From assembly GCF_011745365.1 (NCBI RefSeq), contig NW_024468920.1:42913-106912 (forward strand): a DNA stretch of 64,000 nt, written 5' to 3'. This DNA is from Cryphonectria parasitica EP155 (Eukaryota > Ascomycota > Sordariomycetes > Diaporthales > Cryphonectriaceae). The number at the start of each line of letters is the position of its first letter. Position 1 is the first letter of the stretch. Both the position numbers and the translations under genes were made by a program. This document shows, piece by piece, positions 44,781 through 57,024 of the stretch. The notes beneath the pieces are model-generated. The model was not told where the DNA came from and did not search any database. It saw only the letters and a program-made list of their open reading frames with translations.

Positions 44781-47700
44781 AAGCTTCTAGAATAGATTAT
44801 GCTTATATTAAGTTTAATATATATATTCCAGAATATAAATATAGCATACTATTAGATAGTAGCGCTTAGAGAAACTTTATATTTCTATATATTATCAATT
44901 AAATATAACTATAATGAAGATGGAAGAGATGCTTATATACTCTTAGTACTATAAAAGAATAATTTATTGCATATAACTAAAGAGTAATTAATAAGAAGAT
45001 TAATTATCTATCTATTTTAATTCAAGAATATATAATCAGAGCTTTCTTTAATATTATGAATATAGCATAATATGAGCTGATTATAGGATTTCCATAGCTC
45101 AAAAAGCATAATCTTCAAATCAATTGAATTACTAGCTAGATCTCATGGAAACAAGCTATATCCAGAGAAATAGTTATAATTAACAGCGCAGGATCGAAGC
45201 TAGTAATTGAAGAACATTTAGAAAAAGAAATTTCATACAACTTTATATATATTTCCAAACTAGCAGAGCTAGCGATTCAAGAAGAAGAATCTAGTAACAA
45301 GCGAACTCAAATAGTGCTAGAGCGCTAATAGATTAGCAAAATAATGAAAGCGAGACTCTTAGCAAGTTGGTTTGCTTCAGAGTAATAAGGAAAAGCTTCA
45401 GAATGTGAATTGTAAAACTATATAGGAAAAACCTCGAAACCAAGCTCTCGAGCGCTCAGTTCAGCTTGGAGCGAATGCTTAAAGCTTTCAAAAACATTAT
45501 CAAAAACAACAAATGAAAAGAAGTACGCTTAATAGTATCTATTATTCCTTCAGATAGCAGAAATAGTATATAGATCAGAACTAATACTTGCAAGCATATT
45601 ACAAGAATATTACAAGTTTAAGAAACTATTTTAGAAAGAATTAAATACAGAGTTGCTAGAATATAGCTCATATAATCACAAGATTCTGCTATAAAAAGAG
45701 AAATAGCTCAAATTCTTTCCTATCTACAGATTAAATAAGATATAGCTAGAAATACTTCAGAAATATCTTGATGAAAACTTTAAGAAAGGATATATATAAT
45801 TATTGCAATTATCAGCAGAATATCTTATTCTGTTTATATCTAAGAAGAATAGCAAGCTTAAGCTATATATTAATTATAAGCAATTTAATAATATTACAAT
45901 TAAGAACTGATATCTGTTGCTGCTTATTAAAGAACTATGAGATAAATTGCAAGAAGTATAGTGATTTACAGCTCTGGATCTGAAAGAAGCTTATAATCTA
46001 ATCAGAGTAAAGGAAAGAGAAGAATGGAAAACTGCTTTCAGAACATGCTATAGATATTACAAATATTTGATCATGCTCTTTAGTTTAATAAATGCTTCAG
46101 CTTTATTTCAGAAAATGATCAATTATATTCTATACAAGCATTTGAATCAGTTCATCATTGCTTATTTCAATAATATTCTTATTTACTTTCGAATATTAAA
46201 AGAATATAAGAAATATATAGAAACAGTATTGCAAATGCTTCAGAATGCAAAGCTTCTTATAAAGCTTGCAAAAAGCTACTTTTATATACAAAAAGTTAAC
46301 TATCTCGGATTTATAATTAAGCTAAAATATATTAAGCTATAGAAAGATAAGATAGAAGCTATTAGAAATTAGCTAGTTCCTAGGAATATTAGGAATATTA
46401 GATCTTTCCTTGAATATATCAACTTCTATAAGCAGTTCATTAAGAACTATAGCTAGATTATATATCTTCTTACAAATCTCATCAAAAAGAAGCAGCTCTT
46501 TAAATGAATCTCCAAAGCATAAGAAGCTTTTAATAAGATTATCAAGCACATTATCTCAGAACTAATTCTGTATAAAGCAAATCCTTATAAACCCTTTGAA
46601 GTTGAGATTAATGCATTAGAATATATACTTGGAAAACAATTTGGTTAGCAAGATAATTAAGAATATTTAAGAATTGTAAGCAACTTTTCAAAGAAATTAA
46701 ATAGCTTAGAAATTAATTATAGAATTCCTGATTAGAAACTTATAGTAATAATAAAAGCTTTCAAGAAGTAGCAATACTATCTTATTAGCATATAATATCT
46801 GATTATAATTTATTTGAATTACAAGAATCTGATTATATTTATAATAATTAAGGTTTTGAACAAGCAACAAGTTAGATAAGCAGAATTTCTCTTACAATTC
46901 GATTTCAAGATTATATACTACAAAAGCTTAAAGAATGAATAAGCAGATGCTCTTAGTAGAAGATTAGATTATTGAAATGCAGATTCTTTAGATATATAGA
47001 ATATCTTTGCTCGAGATAAATCAGAAAATCTTGTTAATATATATAGAGAACTGAATACTGCTCTCAGAATTGAATTTTCAGAAAAAAACTCAGAATTAAT
47101 AATTTCAAATGAACAAGATAATTATATTAAGAATATATACAGTGCATTAGCATATAAGCATCAAAAAGTTAGAGCAATTTATAAATATATTAAAAGATAC
47201 TAAAATCTACTAGATCTTAGAAAAAGAATTAAGAATATTCTATAATAATGCAATAGCTGTAAGAAAAATAAAGCAGAAAAGCATAAGCCTTATAGATTAC
47301 TGCACTTCTTATCAGTATTTATAACTATTTAGCAATTTATTAGTTTAGACTTTATTATTAAGCTATTTCTTTTATAAGAACTCTTAACTAAGATACAATA
47401 TAATAGCATTCTAGTAATGGTTTGCAAACTGAGCAAATATGCTTGCTTTCTTCTCTATAAGAAAAGCAGTATAGCAGAGGAACTCGCATATACGTTTCTT
47501 AGAATAATTATTGCTAATTATAGCATACTAGAAGAAGTAATCTCTAATAAAAACAGAAAGTTTAATTCAAAGTTTTGAACTTTATTTATAAAATAGCTTG
47601 GAATACATTATAGAATATTTATAGCATTTTATCTGCAAATAAATAAATAGATAGAAAGAATAAATCAGATTATCGAACAGTATTTCTAATATTATATTAA

Positions 47701-48391
47701 TTAAGAATAGAATAACTGAATTAATCTATTGCTTCTTACATAATTCGCTTATAATAGCGCAGATATAAGCATAATAAAGAAGTTATTATTCTTTATACTC
47801 TACAGATATAATTCAACAGCTTATTACGAAGCATTGCTAGAAGCAGATACAGAAGCTGCAAACAAAAGGGTTAAGAAGATTAGAAAAGTTTAGAAAGAAC
47901 TTTAATTAGAATTACAATTCGTTCAAGAATGAATAATGCAGTATGCAAACTCTAAAAGAATTAAAGAACTAATTCTATAGAAGGAAGATAAGATCTATTT
48001 ACTTCAAAAAAATATTAAAATAATCAGATCCAGCAACAAATTTGATTATAAGAAGTTAGAATTATTTAAAATCTTATAATAGATTTTCTCAGTTAACTAC
48101 AAATTAGTATTATCTTATAGAATAAGGATATACTCGGTTTTTCACATTTTACTACTGGAATTAGCAGCATAGGAAATACTAACAAACAATATAGCAGAAG
48201 TGGAAAATAATGAATCAGAGTATAAAATAGAAAAGATTCTCAAGCACAGAAGCATAGATAGCACGAGGGAATATCTCATCAAATGAAAAGGCTATTCAGC
48301 AAGCGAAAACTCATGAGAATCACAGGAGAATGTTGAGAACGCTTAAGAAAGAGTAGCTGAGTATTGGAAAAGAAAGGAAACTAGTATTTAA
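44740..48391 (+). pseudogene. pol: E13 pol: protease to chromodomain
   Basis: The protease site at 44849-44866 reads L-L-D-S-S-A; the catalytic Asp survives. The RT box at 46163-46186 reads Y-F-N-N-I-L-I-Y. RNase H is near 46600-46930 and integrase near 47150-47900 with S-N-K-N-R-K-F. The chromodomain (about 48215-48340) shows Y-L-I-K-stop-K-G-Y-S. The pol stop is TAA (48389-48391). Protease, RT and stop are all in one frame across 3.5 kb, so the copy has no net indel there. Confidence 0.9.
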
Positions 48392-49008
48392 AACAATCGC
48401 TCCGCTCCAAACTAAAGCTTAAAAGCTTCAGAAATCTCACTCTCCAGAAAGCTCAACCAATCTATTACAGAATCTCCTAAATCTACAGAATTCCAGTTGA
48501 AATCTTCAAAGAAAGAATCCTCAGCTACAACAACAGATTTCTCTGCTACTACAGCCTGCACTTCAGCAACAACACGCACTTTCTTAGCTTCAGCTTTCTC
48601 AGCTTTCACATAATCCAATTCCTTTATGCAAATAATATTACAATACAGAGTACATTTCATCTTCTCGGATTACATCTGCTTCTATTAATACAGATAAAGA
48701 AGCTTAGTTTCCCTTTTTTTAATCTTATTTTCCAACTTTCAATATTGAATAGCAATATTACGAAGCTTTTCGGAAAAAGAGCTTATAATATCGCATTTGG
48801 AGCAGCTCAGTTGAATACATTTGATATAACGAAAAGAATCTCCGGAAAACACCTTGCAGAATTCGAAACTATAATTCTTGTAATAAGAACAGATAAGCAT
48901 CTTAATAAAATTTTCCAAGAGATAAGAAATCAAGAGATCTCGATCTTGAGTACTCTTTGAAACGGAAGAAGATTTGCAAATACAAGATTTGTTAATTCTA
49001 TTCGATAT
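48388..49008 (-). pseudogene. E13 antisense cysteine-rich ORF
   Basis: The span is 621 bp, 207 codons including the terminator, all in one frame from ATA (49008) to TAA (48390-48388). Cysteines at codons 40, 51, 64, 69 and 72, with Tyr at 43 and 61, reproduce the E11 spacing exactly. The middle carries A-E-A-K-K-V-R-V-V-A-E-V-Q-A-V-V-A-E. The tail reads D-F-N-W-N-S-V-D-L, then V-I-D-W-L-S-F-L-E-S-E-I-S-E-A. Few stops remain, mainly in 48661-48738. Confidence 0.66.
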
Positions 49009-49084
49009 TTCAATCAGAAAAGCAAGATTATACATATGAAGAACTTGCTAGAATACTTATAGAAGATTGTTAAGAATAATAACT

Positions 49085-49100
49085 AATAGAAGAGAGATGA
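49085..49100 (+). other. E13 polypurine tract
   Basis: AATAGAAGAGAGATGA lies directly before the 3' LTR, as in the other family A copies. Confidence 0.75.
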
Positions 49101-49546
49101 TATTATGATTTATTCAATATGCAGATTACAGAATAAGCTCTACTAATTAAGAAATCAGGTATTATAATTCAATATTGAATATTAATCAGAATTATATAAT
49201 TCGGATTAGAGTTGCTAGCGCAACTATATTAGCTATAAATATAGTTAATATATTCAAAGAATAATTATGAAGAATTATAGCATAATCAGGTTAGTTAGAA
49301 CTGAAGAGCTGAATATATAAGAACACATTCATTATTATTAGATAAATTCAGAATATAGCTCTTTAGTTATCAATCTAAGTATTCAGTTTCATATATTAAG
49401 TAGCTTCAAAAGCAGTGAATACTTGCATTGCTTATTAAGACTTGTACAATTTCGTATTTAAGAACTTAATACTTTAATACTGCTCTTATTAGCATAAATC
49501 TCTTCGTATACTTTGGAATCTTCGGATTGCTGCAGTGCTTATTACA
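49101..49546 (+). repeat. E13 3' LTR (446 bp)
   Basis: It has the same length and the same private U3 text as the 5' LTR and runs TATTATGATTTATTC to GCTTATTACA. Differences from the 5' LTR are mostly C/T and G/A, so they cannot be used for dating without removing RIP sites. Confidence 0.94.
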
Positions 49547-49551
49547 GGTAT

Positions 49552-52450
49552 ATTCCGAACTGTTTTATAAGCAAAGTTCAAAACTTTGAATTGAACTTTC
49601 TGTTTCTATTGGAGATTACTTCTTCTGATATGCTGTAGTTAGCAATAATTGTTCTGAGAAATATATATGCAAGTTCTTCTACTATACTGCTTTCCTTATA
49701 GAGAAGAAAATAAGCATATTTGCTTAGTTTGCAAATTATTACTAGAATGCTATTATATTGCATCTTAATTAAGAGTTCTTATAAGAGAAATAGCTTAATA
49801 ATGAAGTTTAAACTAATGAATTGCTAAATAGTTGTAAATACTAATAAGAGATATAGTAGTTTATAAAGCTTATATCTTTCTGCTTTATTCTTTTTATAGC
49901 TATTGCATTATTATAGAATATTTTCAATTCTTTTCCTAAGATTTGATAGATTTCAATATCTTTTAATGCATTCATAAATTGCTCTAATTCTCTGATATCT
50001 ATATACTAGTATACTATATATATTCTTAATATAGTTGTTTTATTCGTTTAGAGTTATTAATTCTGAATTTCTTTCTAAGAGTTTAATTCTGAAAGCAGCA
50101 TTTAGTTCTCTGTATGTATTAATAAGATTTTCTGATTTATCTTGAGCGAAGATATTCTATATATTTGAAGAATCTATATTTTAGTAATCTAATCTTCTGC
50201 TAAAAGCATCTGCTTATTCATTCTCCAAGCTTTTGCAATATATAATCTTGAAATTAAACTATAAAAGAAATTCTGCTTATCTAACTTATTATTTATTCAA
50301 AATCTTAATTATTATAAATATAATTAGATTCTTATAATTCAAATGAATTATAATTAAATGCTATATGCTAATAAGATAGTATTACTACTTCTTGAAAGCT
50401 TTTATTATTATTATAAGTTCTTAATTAGGGATTCTGTAGTTGATTTCCAAGCTATTCAACTTCTTTAAGAAGTTGCTTATAATTCTTAGATACTCTTAAT
50501 TATCTTGCTAACCAAGTTATTCTCTAAGTATATATTCTAATATATTAATTTTAATTTTAAAGAGTTTATAGAGATCTGCTTTATACAAAATTAGCTCTGA
50601 GATAATATGCTTAATAATCTTATCGAAAGCTTCTTGCGCTTTAGAAGTTTATTTGAAGAGCTGCTTCTTTCTGATAAGATTTGTAAGAGAATATGCAATC
50701 CAGCTATAGTTCTTAATAAACTGCTTATAGAAGTTGATATATTCGAGAAAAGATCTAATATTCCTAATATTTCTGAAAACTAGCTAATTTCTAATAGCTT
50801 CTATCTTATTTTTCTGTAGCTTAATGCATTCTAGCTTGATTATAAATCCGAGATAGTTAATCTTTTGTATATAAAAGTAATTCTTTGCAGATTCTATAAG
50901 AAGTTTTGCATTCTGAAGCATTTGCAATACTATTTCCATATATTTCTTATATTCTTCCAATATTCAAGAGTAAATAAGAATATTATTAAGATAAGCAATA
51001 ATGAATTGATTTAGATGCTTGTATAGAATATAATTAATTATTTCCTAAAATAAAGCTGAAATATTCATTAAATCAAAAAGCATAATCAAATATTTGTAGT
51101 ATTCGTAGTATATTCTGAAAGCAGTTTTCCATTCTTCTTCTTTCTTTATTCTGATCAGATTATAAGCTTCTTTCAGATTCAGAACTATAAACTACTATAC
51201 TTCTTGCAATCTATCTCATAATTCCTTAATAAGTAGCAATGAATATCAGTTCTTAATTATAATATTATTAAGTTGCTTATAATCAATATATAGCTTAAGC
51301 TTGCTATTTTTCTTAAATATAAACAAAATAGAATATTCTGCTAATAATTATAATAATTATATATATCTCTTCTTAAGATTTTTATTGAGATACTTCTTGA
51401 ATGCTTCTAATTATACTTTATTTAATCTATAGATAAGAAAGAACTTTAGCTATTTCCCTTCTTATAATAGAATCTTATAATTATATGAGCTATATTCTAG
51501 CAATTCTATATTCAATTCTTTCTGAAATAGTTTCTTGAATTTATAATATTCTTATAGTATGTTTGCAAGTATTAATTCTAGTTCTTATGCTGTTTCTGCT
51601 ACTTGAAGGAATAGTAGATATTATTGAGTATACTTCTTTTCTAATAGCATTTTTAAGAGCTTTAAGCATTCGCTCTGAGCTAGATTGAGTATTTGAGAGC
51701 CTGATTTCGAGGTTTTTTCTGTATGAATCTACGATTCACTTTCTGAAGCTTTTCCTTATTGCTTTGGAACGAACCAACTTGCTAAGAATCTCGCTTTCAT
51801 TGTTTTGCTAACCTGTTAATACTCTAGTATTATTTGAATTCGCTTATTACTAGATCCTTCTCCTTAAACTGCTAGCTCTGCTGATTTGAAAGTATATATG
51901 AAGTTATATAAAGCTTCTTTTTCTGAATATTCTTCAATCACTAGCTTCAATTCTGCGCTATTGATTGCAATTATCTCTCTGGATATAGCTTGTTCCTATA
52001 AGAGCTAGCTAGTAGTTTAATCAATTCGAGAATTATGCTTCTTGAGCTATAGAAGCTCTATAATCAGCTTATGCTATACTGTATTTATAATATCAAAGAA
52101 AGCTCTAATTATATATTCTTGAATTAAGATAGATAGATAATCAGTCTCCTTATTGATTATTCCTTAGTTATATATAACAGATTGTTCTTTTACAGTACTG
52201 AGAGTATATAAGCGCTTCTTTTATTTCCATTGTAATTATATCTGATTAATAATATATAAGAATATGAAGTTTCCCTAAGCGCTACTGTTTAATAATATGC
52301 TATACTTATATTTTTGAATATATATATTGAATTTAATATAAGCATAATCTATCTTGAAAGCTCTATATAGAAACTATTCCAGTTTAATCATCTGCAATCT
52401 CTTTACAAGCAATTTTGTTCTTTTGAGTTTATTAAGAACTATTTATTCTT
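49552..52450 (-). pseudogene. pol: E12 pol, N-terminal part (protease, RT, RNase H, integrase start)
   Basis: From right to left: protease near 52330, RT with Y-L-N-N near 51000-50980, RNase H near 50560-50250 and the integrase N-terminal half up to 49552. The text is contiguous with 42130 once E13 is removed. The DNA near 51640-51800 retains several CpG- and CpA-rich stretches. Confidence 0.87.
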
Positions 52451-54508
52451 CTAAGCTTGCTTCGCTGCTTCTCAAGCAAGCTTCTTAGCTTGCTTTTGCT
52501 TGTATTATCATTATTCCTAATCTTTCTTCTATTAATACTAGTTGCAAACTTTATCATTAATATGAATTATGCAGAATATTATTCTATACTGCTACTATTC
52601 TATCTTTTTATTTATATATTGCATAAAGCAATTATTCAATAGCTCAATGTATATATTGTAGTATTATTTGTTAAGAATCTCTCTGAAGCAAAGTTTCTGT
52701 TCTTCAACAGCTTAAAGGATTTATTCTAGTTCTCTGATGGAGAACTATTCGTATTGCATCTTATCTGAGAAATGCGTTCTGCAGCTATAATAGATGCAGG
52801 AGATCCAAGCTAGTTTGTAATATAGATTGTGAAATGAATTAATCTAAGAATCTTTATCTTGTTATATTTTGATATCTTATAAAGAGATGCAGATAAAGAG
52901 CTTTTCTAGTTTTATTTTATAAACAAGATATTCAATTTATATTGTTTTCTTATTCTATTCAATGTTAAAGGGGAATCTTTTTATAAGCTTCTTGGATTTG
53001 TTATTTATAAGAGATTTCAGTGAGTTGTTAGATTGTTCATTCTAGCTTAATCTTTCTGTTGCCTGAGAGATGTTTTTGGTATCGTTTTGATATTTATATC
53101 AATAATTAAAAGAGTATTATCCTTTGTTCATTTCTCTGATTATAATATCTGATGCAAGTGATGAGAAATGACGAAGAGCATCGTTGTTAAGCCCTTTCTC
53201 CAGCATCTGAATGCTTCATTCAGTAGCATCAGAGCAGTTCAAGTTATTGCTGCTCGTAGTTGTGCTAAGCATATACTCTCGTTCTGCTATTGCTATTTAT
53301 CTGCAGCGCTTAGATTTCTAAGAGAACTATTCTGAACTTTCCTTATTCGAGAGATGTATTAAGCAGTTGTTGTTATAGCAGAATATTCAGCTGAGATTTC
53401 TATAATTAACAGAGTTCGATATTTGCTTCAAGAGAATATTTTTGCTCAGTTGATTGAGTTTCTATTATTAAGCAATATTTATCTAATATTCTTCTTAAAC
53501 TAGTTGCTATTTATTCTTCCGGAATTAATAGCAATTATATGCAATATATTCTTATTTGTTATAATTATAGCAAGTAATGCTATTTCTTTTGCTATACTGC
53601 TTATTAGCAGCATTAAGTTTCATAGAACTAGTATATATAGTACTACTCTAAGCTGTGCTGCTATATTAATTACTATTCTTATTTTGAAGTTTCTTGCTTG
53701 TATTAGCTGAAAATCTTTAAGTTTAGCTTTCTTTCTTTTTGAATTTCTCTATCTGTTATTCATATAAACGATTATTAATATAGATAGCTTGATTGGAGAA
53801 TGTTGCAAAGTTCTCTAGCTAATTCTATTTGAAGATTTCATTTTTAATATTATTCTTAAGTTTCTTATAGTAATATTCTATGAGATTCTTGTCTTTCTAC
53901 GGAAGTTTTGCTAAAAGCTGCTTGAATCTGATTATATAAGCAGAAGCTGATTTGATTTGCTTGAGATTTATAAGCTGCTAAGCTGTAGTATGTTCTTTGT
54001 TAGAATTATTAAAGATTTTCTTAAGAGCTTTCTCAAAGCTTTCAAAAGAATCAAATATATTCTTAGTATCCTGAATATGTATATCGGAGTTGCTCTAATA
54101 TTCTAAGTAGTTGTATAAAGAAGATTTGTATTAGATAAGAGCATTTTTCTTGAAATAAGTTTCTGCAAGAATAATCTTTTCAGATTCTATAATGAACTAA
54201 GTTGTATAATGCAAGAAATATACTTTATAGTAAGTAAGGAATTCATGCAGTGTTTTCTGATTGCTGTTATACATAGCAAGCTTATTCATTTTGTATATCT
54301 TTTCAGTACTATTGATAGCTATAGAGATGAACTGTATCTGTTAAGCTTGCTAAGCTAGCTGAGCTTGTTAGTTAGCAATAGTAGCGCTCTAAGCCTGCTA
54401 TTATTCATGCAGATCCTAAATATACTAAGTGAGCTAGTATATTTAATTGATTAGTTCTTCCTAAGTAGAAGCGTATAAGAATGAAGAGGTTTCTGAAGAA
54501 GCTATTAT
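52400..54508 (-). pseudogene. gag: E12 gag
   Basis: The start codon is ATA (54508-54506). The Gln/Ala-rich N-terminal stretch (54420-54310) is partly decayed compared with E11. The knuckle is near 53570. A C-terminal extension runs to about 52400. Confidence 0.76.
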
Positions 54509-54565
54509 ATTCCGTATTGCTCAAGAGAATAATACTAAACTATTCTTGAACAAGAATTATCAAAA

Positions 54566-55028
54566 TATAATAAGTATTGCAGCAATCTGAAGATTTCTAA
54601 GTATACAAAGAGTTTATGCTAACAAGAGCAATATCAAAGTATCAAGTTCTTGAATACAGAATCATACAAGTCTTAATAAGCAATGCAAGTATTTACTGCC
54701 TTTAGAGCTACTTAGTATAGAAAACTGAATACTTAGATTAATAACTAAAGAGCTATATACTGAATCTATCTAATAGTAATAAATATGTTCTTATATATCC
54801 AGCTCTTTAGTTTTGTTGATAGTGTTGGTTATTGAATTTCTTGGATTACTTAGATGATTTAATTGATTCGGATTACTATGGATCAGCTACTGATCCATTC
54901 TGATCCTGTAATCCTAACCCTTGCTTATGTAAGCTTTAGTTCCTGTGATGTTGAATCCTTTCCTGTTTTTCCGGACAGTTGTTCCGGGTATTCTGGCTGG
55001 TGACCTGCATGTTGGATGAGTTATAACA
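54566..55028 (-). repeat. E12 5' LTR (463 bp)
   Basis: It reads TATAATAAGTATTGCAG to GAGTTATAACA on the plus strand. The outer 200 bp (54830-55028) are little mutated and contain CCTAACCCTTG. The candidate primer site (plus AATTATCAA) is two bases to its left. Confidence 0.93.
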
Positions 55029-55033
55029 GTAGG

Positions 55034-56733
55034 GTTGTGCTGCTTGAGCTACAGCATTTTCAATATTATAGAGTAGTAAGCTAAGCAGGTAATAAAGAGC
55101 TGTAACTTGGTTTAATAGTGGTTATAAATCCGGTATGCAGCCCGAATGTAGTAAGAGACTTTCCTACTCTCTGCAGCTCGACTATTGAATATCTTTAGAT
55201 CGAATAATTGTTTTAGGAATAACAGGGGCAGATAGTGGTTTCTAGCTCAGCTTTCGTTAATAAAAGCTTTTCCTTCAGTGCTAGAGTTGGTTAGAGCGTA
55301 TGTAGATAGATTGCAGCTTTCCACAGTTAGATATATAAGCAGAATTAATATATTTGATTGCTGATTTTCTTCTTCTTTAATAGATAATCCAGAGATAGCA
55401 GCAGTAGAGATGCAGAGTTAGCACTCCTCAGAAGCCTGAGGGCAACTTATCTCAGGCTTGCTCCGTTTATCGAACCTTGAGAAGAAGCAGAATAATAGCA
55501 GGATCAGCGGAACGAAGCGGGAGAACTCTTACTTCAGCTGGTCTGATGAGTTAGATGCAAGCAGTTCTTGCTGCAGTTGTTAAGCTCAGAGTACTTCGAG
55601 ATATAGTAATCTGTAGAGCTGCAATAATAATACTTATTGCGCTTCTTCCTTGTAGATTAGCGCTGCAAGCTCAGATTTATAAAATCTTCAGTCTGAGCAG
55701 CAGTAGCAGGCGTATTGTTCGGATGCAGGAGCGAGCGTTCTCGGGCAGAAGTAGCTGAGTTAGCAGTCTTAGCAGGATTCAAAGCAGCTTCTCGAGTTCG
55801 AGCTATCTGTTGCTAATGCTAGCAATAATAGTTATTCAAGATTTGCAGATAACAAGAGAAGTTCTTAAAAGCTTGAAAAAACAGGGAATTATGCAGTAGT
55901 ATATCTTGCAGTTTGCAAAAGATTCCTTGAAATAGAAGAAGGGATAGAGCATTTTTAAGCATCTCTCCTTTTAGAGCTAGTTGCTGAAACTCTGCGAAAT
56001 AGATGTTGAAATTTAGATTCTTCTGCTTAAGCTAATATAGCTTATTCTGAGTATTCTAAGTGCAGTTCGGATTTCCGAATGCGCTCTCTAGATATCCGAA
56101 TAGCTCTAGATAATCTATAAACTGAAAGATTCCAAATAGGATTTTAAGCAGAACAAGTTCATATGCTTTGCTAATTAGGCATTCAGCAGTATATATTAAG
56201 TAGGCAGATGCAGTTAGAAATTAGTTAAGATTAGCAGTTAACTTTGCATAGATCTGCTGAGTAAACTAGCGGAGATTGGAGCAAGTTTCATTAAATTCCT
56301 TCAGATTAAGCAGTTTCTTACTGCACTAAGCAGAGTTAGCACTTGCAGCAGAAGTAAGCAGAGTTATTTGCAATATATTAGCTGTAGATATATTAATAAT
56401 AGGCTTGTAAGCATTAGCTTTAGCGTAGAAGCTCTATATAATAGAAGCAGTATTCTTTAGCAAGCACAATATCTCAAGCTCTAGCTTAACTTGCTAGCAG
56501 CACGCTTTTTTTAGCTTTTCTTCTTAGTATCGAAAGATGCTATCATATTTGATTGCAATAGTTTGCAGATTTGTATTATTAATCTGAAGATTTCCAATTT
56601 CTTCCTTTAGAGCAGCAGCATAAGCATTGATATTTCGCAGATACAGAAGCTAGTTAGTAGCGTATTAACTAATATAAGCAGCTAGATCTTCGAAGGAATC
56701 AGTATTCTGAAGGGGGTTCGGTTGGTTAGACAT
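55034..56733 (-). pseudogene. gag: B1 gag and protease
   Basis: The gag starts at an intact ATG (56733-56731) reading M-S-N-Q-P-N-P. A helical N-terminal part with L-K-E-E-I-G-N-L-Q follows. The knuckle near 55650-55600 reads Y-Y-Y-C-S-S-T-D-Y-Y-I-S-K-Y, where two Cys and the His have become Tyr. The protease site (55288-55280) reads N-S-S in place of D-S-G, followed by G-K-A-F-I-N-E-S. Downstream A-E-S-R-K-V and Y-Y-S-I-I-L are typical of the gypsy protease C-terminal half. E12 interrupts at 55033. Frames are otherwise long and only moderately RIP-mutated. Confidence 0.82.
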
Positions 56734-56767
56734 CTTATCGACGTTCAGAGGGAGTGGAGCTGCGTAA

Positions 56768-57019
56768 TGTTACGGTCTCAGGTCGGGCAGGGAACGTCGA
56801 GCAGGCAGGTAACAGGAAAGGTTCTCAGGCAGGGTTGGGTTTATTGACAAGATGCAGCTCGAAGAGCTGCAACAGGAAACGGGCAAAGCAGGCCCAACTA
56901 ACTGAAGCTATATACTGGTGCTGTACTGGCTTACATAATCCTTATCGTTCTGCTAGCCTTATCGGTTTCCACTCTCAGGGTTAGGGTTATCCAGTGACTC
57001 AGTGTCCATGTTTGTAACA
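56768..57019 (-). repeat. B1 5' LTR (252 bp)
   Basis: On the plus strand it runs TGTTACGGTCTCAGG to GTTTGTAACA. It has the telomere-like AGGGTTAGGGTT at 56977-56988 and an inverted GCAGCTC/GAGCTGC pair near 56853-56870. It is GC-rich and looks almost free of RIP. Confidence 0.93.
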
Positions 57020-57024
57020 TTAAT

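Larger units (their letters stand above)
42136..49546 (+). mobile_element. E13: complete plus-strand family A element (7,411 bp)
   Basis: Both LTRs are 446 bp. GGTAT flanks it at 42131-42135 and 49547-49551, and the E12 pol sequence joins exactly when it is removed (TCTATGGTATATTC). It is the innermost insertion of a five-level nest (E9, E10, B1, E12, E13). Its pol is dead, yet it is heavily RIP-mutated even though it is the last to arrive. Confidence 0.96.
40157..55028 (-). mobile_element. E12: complete family A element split by E13
   Basis: Both LTRs are 463 bp (40157-40619 and 54566-55028). The target duplication is ATAGG (40152-40156) versus GTAGG (55029-55033), differing by one G/A change. 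Removing E13 and one GGTAT leaves 7,456 bp, the same net length as E11. It lies in B1 between protease and RT. Confidence 0.93.
29017..57019 (-). mobile_element. B1: family B Ty3/gypsy element with nested E11 and E12
   Basis: Two 252-bp LTRs at 29017-29268 and 56768-57019 flank three blocks of the element: 29269-29798, 37260-40156 and 55034-56767. TTAAT target duplications are at 29012-29016 and 57020-57024. Without E11, E12 and their duplications the net length is 5,665 bp, a normal size for a gypsy element. Coding is on the minus strand: gag and protease (right), RT, RNase H and integrase (middle), chromodomain-like tail (left). It is less mutated than the family A copies around it. Confidence 0.9.

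Noticed and set aside
42136..49546. A potentially active retrotransposon, as the innermost insertion
   Set aside because: RT has lost both catalytic Asp and gag and pol hold many stops. A recent position in the nest does not mean intact.
42136..49546. Dating of insertion by LTR divergence
   Set aside because: The LTR differences I saw are mainly C/T and G/A, produced by RIP rather than by the clock, so an age would be misleading.
56754..56984. 76-residue plus-strand frame
   Set aside because: It is the body of the family B LTR.
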